From: Alphaproteobacteria bacterium UBA6178
GTDB taxonomy: Bacteria > Pseudomonadota > Alphaproteobacteria > Rickettsiales > UBA3002
Assembly: GCA_002422205.1 (NCBI GenBank)
Contig: DITS01000015.1
Coordinates: 1-12,917, forward strand
Length of the DNA stretch: 12,917 nucleotides
Reading direction: 5' to 3'
How positions within the stretch are numbered: position 1 is the stretch's first letter; every line of letters starts with the position of its first letter. A program made the translations under genes and the position numbers. Below, piece after piece: positions 1-4,811 of the stretch. The notes below the pieces were generated by a model. That model had not been told where the DNA came from, did no database searches, and saw only the letters and a list, made by a program, of their open reading frames with translations.

Positions 1-104
1 TGCACCAGATGGCGGTCAATATAGATTAGACAGGTGCCGTCATCGGCACTGTCAACAAGGTGGGATTCCCAGATTTTATCGAATAGGGTTTTGGGCTTGG
101 TCAT
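1..104 (-). CDS. leuC: 3-isopropylmalate dehydratase large subunit, N-terminal fragment
   Basis: The first 34 codons of LeuC, cut by the window edge. LeuC is the large subunit of the [4Fe-4S] isomerase that converts 2-isopropylmalate to 3-isopropylmalate in leucine synthesis, working with LeuD. The visible residues include TLFDKIWESHLV and CLIYIDRHLV, the characteristic LeuC N-terminus; the Fe-S cysteines lie outside the window. The ATG is preceded by GGAG at about 5 bases, which supports this start. It follows rplS on the same strand, separated by a palindromic repeat, an order common in alphaproteobacteria where leuC, leuD and leuB follow rplS. Identification rests on a short but highly conserved stretch. 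Confidence 0.9.
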   Translation of the reverse strand, partial: MTKPKTLFDKIWESHLVDSADDGTCLIYIDRHLV

Positions 105-118
105 GTGTTCTCCGTATT

Positions 119-186
119 GTCACCCCGTCGCATGACGGGGTCCGGAGTGAAGGAAGACCAGACCCCGCTAATGAATGCGGGGTGAC
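119..186. repeat. 68-bp palindromic extragenic repeat with two hairpins
   Basis: The ends are exact inverted repeats: GTCACCCCG at 119-127 and CGGGGTGAC at 178-186. Inside lie two separate hairpins: ACCCCGTC/GACGGGGT (122-129 with 134-141, 4-base loop) and ACCCCGC/GCGGGGT (162-168 with 177-183, 8-base loop). The element can therefore fold as one long stem or as a cruciform-like pair. Its form resembles the short GTCACCCCG-type palindromic repeats scattered between genes in several alphaproteobacteria. It lies between the rplS stop and the leuC ribosome-binding site, where its RNA form could slow or partly stop transcription. No T-run follows it in either direction, so it is not a classical terminator. 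I see no second copy in the window. Confidence 0.7.
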
Positions 187-197
187 ATATTATTGTG

Positions 198-665
198 TTA
201 GTCTTTTTTCGCTTTAGCTGCTTTTTTGGAAGGAGCCGCTTTGACTTCGGCACGTTTTGCCTGACGGGCTTCTTTTTTGGCTTCCACCGCTTCCATATCG
301 ATTTTACCGAAATCGGTTTTTTCACGGATACGGGCGGCTTTACCGGTGAGGCCACGCAGGTAATAGAGCTTAGCGCGGCGCACATCGCCACGGCGAATGA
401 GCTCAACCGAGTCAATACGCGGGCCAAATAGCGGGAAGATACGCTCAACGCCTTCACCATGGCTGAGTTTGCGCACGGTGAAAGAGGAGTGGATGCCGCG
501 ATCTTTTTTCGCGATTACGATGCCTTCGAATGCCTGAATACGCTCGTTGGTGCCCTCGATAATTTTGACGTTCACGCGCACGGTATCACCTGCATCGAAT
601 GCATCAATACGCTTGTCAGCGAGTTTTACCATTTGTTCTTTTTCGAGTGTTTGCACGATATTCAT
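198..665 (-). CDS. rplS: 50S ribosomal protein L19
   Basis: L19 is a large-subunit protein at the 30S/50S interface. The conserved core occupies residues 1-115 (155-residue numbering), with FTVRKLSHGEGVERIFPLF at 62-80, then VELIRRGDVRRAKLYYLRG at 87-105. Residues 120-155 form a basic Lys/Ala-rich tail, longer than the roughly 115-residue E. coli protein but of a kind seen in alphaproteobacteria. I chose the second ATG: AAGGA sits 8 bases before it but only about 2 bases before the upstream ATG at 671, and family members usually begin MNI. It is the last ribosomal gene of the ffh-rpsP-rimM-trmD-rplS cluster, 78 bases after trmD, with no clear promoter of its own. Confidence 0.97.
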   Translation of the reverse strand: MNIVQTLEKEQMVKLADKRIDAFDAGDTVRVNVKIIEGTNERIQAFEGIVIAKKDRGIHSSFTVRKLSHGEGVERIFPLFGPRIDSVELIRRGDVRRAKLYYLRGLTGKAARIREKTDFGKIDMEAVEAKKEARQAKRAEVKAAPSKKAAKAKKD

Positions 666-743
666 GGCCATTTTCCTTATTACTTTGCCGCTTATGTTGC
701 GAAATGAGGCTCGTCTTTAACGGAGTTTTCCGTTGGTTTCAAC

Positions 744-1502
744 TCATTTTTTGCCCTTAGAGGGTTGAATTTGGCATTTTTTCCATAAATCGGGGCGGCG
801 GGCTTGGGTGAGTGACTGCGACTGGCTTTTGCGCCATGCCGCAATTTTGGCGTGATCACCGCTTCGCAGCACCTCTGGCACGGTTTTATTGTCCCATTTT
901 GCTGGCTTAGTATAATGTGGGTGTTCAAGTAGGAAATTATAATCTTCTGATAAACCGAAACTTTCTTCATCTAATGATTCGGTTGCACCAATCACTTCGG
1001 GTAGCAGGCGCACGCAGGTGTCGATCATCGCCATGGCGGCCAGTTCGCCCCCGGTCATCACAAAATCGCCCAGCGAGATTTCACGCGGGGCATATTTTTC
1101 GATTACACGCTCGTCGATGGATTCGAAGCGGCCACAGAGAAAGATGAGGGATGCTGGACGGTCGGGGTGAGGGGGCGCTGGCTGTGCGATTAGCTCACAG
1201 GCTAATTGCTGTGTGAAGGGCTCGCCACGTGGCGTTAAATAAATAAGTTGCGCGTCGGGCAGAGCGGTGAGAGCGGACTGAATAGCGGCATCCACCACGT
1301 CGGGGCGTAATACCATGCCCGCGCCACCGCCATAGGGGGTGTCGTCGACATTACGGTGTTTGCCGACGCCGAAATCGCGCAAGGGGGTGGTGTGCAGGCT
1401 CCAGATGCCTTGTTCGAGTGCGGTGCCGATTAAGGAATAAGCCAGCGGCCCGGGAAACATTTCAGGAAACAGGGTGATAACACCAATATTAAGCCTGCTC
1501 AC
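744..1502 (-). CDS. trmD: tRNA (guanine37-N1)-methyltransferase
   Basis: TrmD methylates G37, next to the anticodon of certain tRNAs, using S-adenosylmethionine bound in a trefoil knot, and so prevents +1 frameshifting. Visible signatures (252-residue numbering): ITLFPEMFPGPL 9-20, DDTPYGGGAGMVLRPD 53-68, LCGRFESIDERV 122-133, SLGDFVMTGGEL 143-154 and LLEHPHYTKP 191-200. I chose a GTG start because GAGGAGG lies 6 bases upstream and the protein then begins just before the family N-terminus; this gives a 14-base overlap with rimM and implies translational coupling. Odd points: Ser128 replaces the usual Gly of the YEGIDERV loop, Glu180 aligns with the family's catalytic Asp, and there are about five extra residues before LLEHPHY. 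A 6-bp hairpin (719-734) lies downstream without a T-run. Confidence 0.96.
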   Translation of the reverse strand: MSRLNIGVITLFPEMFPGPLAYSLIGTALEQGIWSLHTTPLRDFGVGKHRNVDDTPYGGGAGMVLRPDVVDAAIQSALTALPDAQLIYLTPRGEPFTQQLACELIAQPAPPHPDRPASLIFLCGRFESIDERVIEKYAPREISLGDFVMTGGELAAMAMIDTCVRLLPEVIGATESLDEESFGLSEDYNFLLEHPHYTKPAKWDNKTVPEVLRSGDHAKIAAWRKSQSQSLTQARRPDLWKKCQIQPSKGKK

Positions 1503-2022
1503 GGCCTTCCTCCTCGACGATGAGGTAGTCCGGCGGGCAAAAGGTGATATGACCGGCAGCGATATCGATTTGGGGGAAGAGCGCATCGGTAAAAGGCAGG
1601 CTTTCGGCTTTGTTATCGGCGGCGCGGGTGATGTCGATGATGTCACCGGCACCGACATTATACACCTGTGTGATGCGGCCATAGACACTGCCATCTGCCA
1701 ATAATACCTTCAGGCCGGTGAGGTCTTCGATGTAGAATTCGTCGTCATGGGTGTCGGGTAGGGCGCTACGGGATACGCCTAATTCAGTCCCGCGTAGCAA
1801 CTCGGCGGCGTTGCGGTCTGCTATGCCTTCGATGTCGCAGATGAGCTGGCCTTTGGCCTCGCCGGTGATGCGTAAAGCATAGGGGCGGCCTGTACGGTCA
1901 CGCAATGCGCCATAGCGTAAAATGGCGTCTGGCGTTTGAGTGAAAGGTTTGATTTTGACCGCACCACGCACCCCATGGGCTGCCGTGATGACGCCCAGAA
2001 TAACTAATGCATCGGTATTCAT
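1489..2022 (-). CDS. rimM: 16S rRNA processing / 30S maturation factor
   Basis: RimM binds S19 and helps mature the head of the 30S subunit. Its N-terminal barrel carries the family motif ILGVITAAHGVRGAVKIKPF at 8-27, and the C-terminal PRC-barrel begins near EFYIEDLTGLKV at 95-106. At 177 residues it is of normal length. The ATG at 2022 starts the protein just ahead of the family motif; a TTG 30 bases upstream in frame would add ten residues without homology. No Shine-Dalgarno sequence precedes the chosen ATG. Instead the stop codon of a 21-codon reading frame with an excellent ribosome-binding site ends 7 bases before it, so rimM is probably translated by re-initiation. Its 3' end overlaps trmD by 14 bases. 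Confidence 0.95.
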   Translation of the reverse strand: MNTDALVILGVITAAHGVRGAVKIKPFTQTPDAILRYGALRDRTGRPYALRITGEAKGQLICDIEGIADRNAAELLRGTELGVSRSALPDTHDDEFYIEDLTGLKVLLADGSVYGRITQVYNVGAGDIIDITRAADNKAESLPFTDALFPQIDIAAGHITFCPPDYLIVEEEGREQA

Positions 2023-2029
2023 TGCGAGG

Positions 2030-2095
2030 CTAGCTGCCCATATAGGCGCCAACGCCCGCTAGAATCAATCCGGCAATTGCAATTACGATTTCCAT
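2030..2095 (-). CDS. 21-residue membrane peptide upstream of rimM
   Basis: A small reading frame that is easy to overlook: ATG at 2095, TAG at 2030-2032. AAGGAG lies 6 bases before the ATG, the best ribosome-binding site in this operon. The peptide begins MEIVIAIAGLILAGVG and ends AYMGS: one hydrophobic helix with small residues and almost no charge. It resembles the N-terminal membrane anchor of larger proteins, but a stop codon follows at once and no longer protein continues in frame. rimM starts 7 bases later with no ribosome-binding site of its own, so the peptide could be a leader that drives rimM translation, a real small membrane protein, or both. Not recognised as a known family. Codon choice is unremarkable. 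Confidence 0.6.
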   Translation of the reverse strand: MEIVIAIAGLILAGVGAYMGS

Positions 2096-2116
2096 GGTAG
2101 GCTCCTTATTGCACTT

Positions 2117-2168
2117 AGAATGTATACCATGCTGCGCTCAGCGTAGCTGTTGCAGCATGGCGCATTCT
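2117..2168 (-). other. long hairpin between rpsP and the small ORF
   Basis: Imperfect stem: AGAATG (2117-2122) pairs with CATTCT (2163-2168); after a small internal loop, CCATGCTGC (2127-2135) pairs exactly with GCAGCATGG (2152-2160), enclosing a 16-base loop. It starts 15 bases after the rpsP stop and ends about 15 bases before the ribosome-binding site of the 21-residue ORF. No T-run follows on the minus strand, so it is more likely an mRNA-stabilising or processing element, or a partial attenuator, than a terminator. Confidence 0.55.
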
Positions 2169-2182
2169 ATATGGGCGACAGC

Positions 2183-2647
2183 TTACTCTGCGGGTGCTTC
2201 TTCTGCAACTGCTTCTGCAGGTGCTTCTTCGGCAGGCGCTTCGGCTGCTGCTTTTGCGGCCTCGGCTTCGGCGGCAGCATTTGCTTTGGCTTCTTCTGCT
2301 GCGGCGATATCCGCTTCGGCTTTCAGTTCCTGACGGGTTTTCTTTTTCGCGTCTTTACGGGCTTTGGTGGGGCGATGCGAGATATCGAGTTTATCTTTCA
2401 AAATGCCCGCTTCGAACAAAAAGCCATGTACGCGGTCGGAGGGTTGCGCGCCAACGGACAGCCAATATTTGATGCGGTCTTCCACCAGCGTCACGCGTTT
2501 GCCGCCTTCTTTGGGCAGCATGGGGTTGTAGGTGCCGATTTTTTCGATATAGCGGCCATCGCGCGCATTGCGCTTATCGGTGGCTACGATACGGTAATAG
2601 GGGGCTTTTTTGGCGCCGCCGCGTTGGAGGCGAATGGCTACTGACAT
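2183..2647 (-). CDS. rpsP: 30S ribosomal protein S16
   Basis: S16 is an early-binding 30S assembly protein. The core is residues 1-95 (154-residue numbering): SVAIRLQRGGAKKAPYYRIV at 2-21, DGRYIEKIGTYNP at 30-42, then RIKYWLSVGAQPSDRV at 58-73. Beyond residue 95 it has a Lys-rich linker and then an acidic Ala/Glu/Pro tail with repeated EAPAE units to the end, nearly doubling the E. coli length; such tails vary among alphaproteobacteria. The ATG at 2647 is chosen over one 39 bases upstream because AAGGA lies 7 bases before it and the protein starts exactly at the conserved MSVAIRL. It follows ffh by 118 bases; that gap shows no convincing promoter or terminator. Confidence 0.97.
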   Translation of the reverse strand: MSVAIRLQRGGAKKAPYYRIVATDKRNARDGRYIEKIGTYNPMLPKEGGKRVTLVEDRIKYWLSVGAQPSDRVHGFLFEAGILKDKLDISHRPTKARKDAKKKTRQELKAEADIAAAEEAKANAAAEAEAAKAAAEAPAEEAPAEAVAEEAPAE

Positions 2648-2765
2648 AATCTGATCCTTCTCTTTCGGTTGAGCTTGATTGCCCATATACCCAAGAAATC
2701 CGCTTAGCCTTCACAGGTAAGGGATGGGCTTTTAAGCATAGTTAGGTGGAAATGGAAAGCATTTT

Positions 2766-4121
2766 TTAACGCATATTGCGCAACATATCATCCATATTGC
2801 GCGGCATTTTGCCGGATTTGCCCATTTGGCGCATTTTTTTCATCATTTTTTCCATTTGCTGGAATTGCTTCACCAGCTTGTTGATGTCCTGCACGGTGGT
2901 GCCCGAGCCTTGCGCAATGCGCATGCGGCGTGAGGCGTTGAGCAGCTTGGGGTATTGCCGCTCTTTTTGGGTCATGGACTGGATGATGGCTTCGGTTTTT
3001 TTAGTGATATTATCATCAATATTGGCACCGGCGATCTGGTCTTTGATTTTGCCCATGCCGGGTAACATGCCCATCATCGAGGTTAAACCCCCCATTTTTT
3101 TAACCTGTTGCATTTGTTTGAGCATATCGTTGAAATCGAATTTTCCGGCGGCCATGCGTTTGGCCATGTCTTCGGCGACGTCTTTATCGACGCTTTCGGC
3201 GGCGCGCTCCACCAGGGACACCACATCGCCCATATCGAGGATGCGTGAGGCGATACGTTCGGGGTGGAAGGGCTCAAATTCACTCAGCTTTTCGCCCACG
3301 CCCATGAATTTGATCGGCTGACCGGTGACATGGCGCATGGACAGCGCCGCACCGCCGCGCCCGTCGCCATCGACGCGGGTGAGGATGATGCCGGTGACGC
3401 CGATGCGTTCGTGGAAGCCTTGTGCGATATTGACCGCGTCCTGTCCGGTGAGGGAATCGGCCACTAGCAGGGTTTCGATAGGATTGGCGAGCTTTTTAAC
3501 GGCGTCGAGCTCATTCATCAGCTCATCGTCGATTTGCAGGCGGCCTGCGGTATCGAGCAATAGCACGTCATAGCCTTCCAGCCTTGCCGTTTGCAGCGCG
3601 CGTTTGGTGATGTCGACGGGGCTTTGGACTTTAATGATAGGTAGTGAGGCAATGCCCGCCTGCTGTGCGACGGTGGCGAGCTGCTCCTGCGCGGCGGGGC
3701 GCTGCACGTCGAGCGAGGCGACGAGAGTTTTTTTATTCTGCTTGTCCTTCAGCCTTTTGCCGAGTTTACCGGTGGAGGTGGTTTTACCCGAGCCTTGCAA
3801 ACCGACCATGAGGATGACGGCAGGCGGGGTGGTGTTCAGGTTCAGCTCGGATTGCTCTGCACCGAGCAGTTCCGCCAGATGATCCTGCACCAGCTTGATC
3901 ACCATTTGGGCAGGCGAGACGCTGGCAATAATTTGCTCGCCGAGGGCTTTTTCCTTCAACGAGGCAATGAATTGCTTGACGACGGGTAGGGCCACATCGG
4001 CCTCGAGCAGGGCGATACGCACCTCGCGCATGGCGGCGTCGATATCGGCTTCGCTTAATACGCCCTTGCGGCGCAGATTGCCCAATGTGGCGGTCAGTTT
4101 TTTGGATAGGGATTCAAACAT
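2766..4121 (-). CDS. ffh: signal recognition particle GTPase Ffh (SRP54)
   Basis: Ffh binds 4.5S RNA and hydrophobic signal sequences and delivers ribosomes to FtsY at the inner membrane. Domain order is standard over 451 residues: N-domain helices 1-90; G-domain with P-loop GLQGSGKTT 107-115, DVQRPAAQEQL 138-148, DTAGR 190-194 and the G4 region ILTRVDGDGRGGAALS 246-261; then a Met-rich M-domain from about 320 with SRRMRIAQGSGTTVQDIN at 397-414 for RNA binding. G4 reads TRVD rather than the TKxD of E. coli, as in other alphaproteobacterial homologues. The tail is rich in Met and Lys (425-451). No strong ribosome-binding site is visible. It is the first gene of the ribosomal cluster and is divergent from the gene at 4164. 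Confidence 0.98.
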   Translation of the reverse strand: MFESLSKKLTATLGNLRRKGVLSEADIDAAMREVRIALLEADVALPVVKQFIASLKEKALGEQIIASVSPAQMVIKLVQDHLAELLGAEQSELNLNTTPPAVILMVGLQGSGKTTSTGKLGKRLKDKQNKKTLVASLDVQRPAAQEQLATVAQQAGIASLPIIKVQSPVDITKRALQTARLEGYDVLLLDTAGRLQIDDELMNELDAVKKLANPIETLLVADSLTGQDAVNIAQGFHERIGVTGIILTRVDGDGRGGAALSMRHVTGQPIKFMGVGEKLSEFEPFHPERIASRILDMGDVVSLVERAAESVDKDVAEDMAKRMAAGKFDFNDMLKQMQQVKKMGGLTSMMGMLPGMGKIKDQIAGANIDDNITKKTEAIIQSMTQKERQYPKLLNASRRMRIAQGSGTTVQDINKLVKQFQQMEKMMKKMRQMGKSGKMPRNMDDMLRNMR

Positions 4122-4141
4122 GCTTCATCATTCCGTAATAT
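4113..4141 (+). promoter_or_regulatory. candidate sigma-70 promoter for the 4164 gene
   Basis: TTCAAA (4113-4118, 4 of 6 to TTGACA) and TAATAT (4136-4141, 4 of 6 to TATAAT) are separated by exactly 17 bases. Transcription would start near 4148, giving a leader of about 16 bases before the ATG at 4164. The -35 box overlaps the 5' end of ffh on the other strand, so transcription of the two divergent genes may interfere. Prediction from spacing and box similarity only. Confidence 0.35.
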
Positions 4142-4163
4142 TTATGTGTTTAAATGGGCTGTT

Positions 4164-4811
4164 ATGAATGATTCGTCAAGTATCAAGCGGGATTTGTATG
4201 ACTGCCTCGAGACATTGAGGCAGCCAGATGCCGATATGGTTGATCCGTATGCGGTGCTGTCGCAATACGGGCTGGTGAGTGAATCAGAGGCGCGAATGCC
4301 GGATGCGATGCGCCGAGACGTGCAACAGGCATGGGATGATGCGGCGCACTTTCTGGATGAGGGCTTCGGCAAAGAGGAGTGGGCGCTCGCCGATCAGGCG
4401 TTCGAGGATTACACGAATGCTTTTTATGCGCTTCATGTGCTGAAGCAGAAGATTGTCGCGTCACTGCCGCAAGGGCTGGAAGAGGAGGATTATGCGGAAG
4501 AGGAGAATCCGTTCAGGCTGTATCATCGTTTGGAGAAGCTGATGACATCACTGGTGACGCGCGGCATGGTGCGCATCATCGAAGAACAGCACTTGCCCTG
4601 TGGGCAGAACAGCGAGACTATCAAGCAGTATGTTGGCAAGGTGATTTGCTGCACGCTGGATGCGTATGAGGTGACAGGTCTTGAAACGCCAATGATATAC
4701 CCCACCAAGGAACAAGCGATTACACCTGACCATCTGGTGCAGTTGATTCAGCTTAAACCGCGTGAATATAGCAATATGGTGCAGGAGTCGCTGGAAGCGC
4801 GATCACGCTGA
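4164..4811 (+). CDS. hypothetical acidic helical protein
   Basis: I do not recognise a family. With the ATG at 4164 the protein has 215 residues, is acidic and looks mostly alpha-helical, without a signal peptide or membrane helix. Notable stretches are an acidic patch EEEDYAEEEN at 106-115, a Cys pair in GKVICCTLD at 158-166, and a central helical region (about 50-100) rich in Asp, Ala and aromatic residues. An in-frame GTG at 4146 would add six residues, but it lacks a ribosome-binding site and would lie upstream of the predicted transcription start. The gene lies on the opposite strand to both neighbours: divergent from ffh and convergent with topA, whose stop codon begins at the very next base. 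Codon use resembles the neighbours, so recent transfer is not suggested. Probably a lineage-specific cytoplasmic protein. Confidence 0.8.
   Translation: MNDSSSIKRDLYDCLETLRQPDADMVDPYAVLSQYGLVSESEARMPDAMRRDVQQAWDDAAHFLDEGFGKEEWALADQAFEDYTNAFYALHVLKQKIVASLPQGLEEEDYAEEENPFRLYHRLEKLMTSLVTRGMVRIIEEQHLPCGQNSETIKQYVGKVICCTLDAYEVTGLETPMIYPTKEQAITPDHLVQLIQLKPREYSNMVQESLEARSR

Noticed and set aside
101..460. 119-residue minus-strand frame across the rplS end and the palindromic repeat
   Set aside because: It is out of frame with L19 and reads through the repeat; no motif or ribosome-binding site.
719..734. 6-bp hairpin between trmD and rplS as a terminator
   Set aside because: The stem is short and A-rich with no T-run on the minus strand; rplS downstream needs read-through.
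1503..1694. Upstream extension of trmD to an ATG at 1694
   Set aside because: The extra 64 residues are a shadow of rimM; the GTG at 1502 has a strong ribosome-binding site and matches the family N-terminus.
2648..2765. Possible leader regulation or promoter between ffh and rpsP
   Set aside because: Only weak, distant pairings such as GCCCAT/ATGGGC (2681-2686 with 2724-2729) and no acceptable -35/-10 pair were found.
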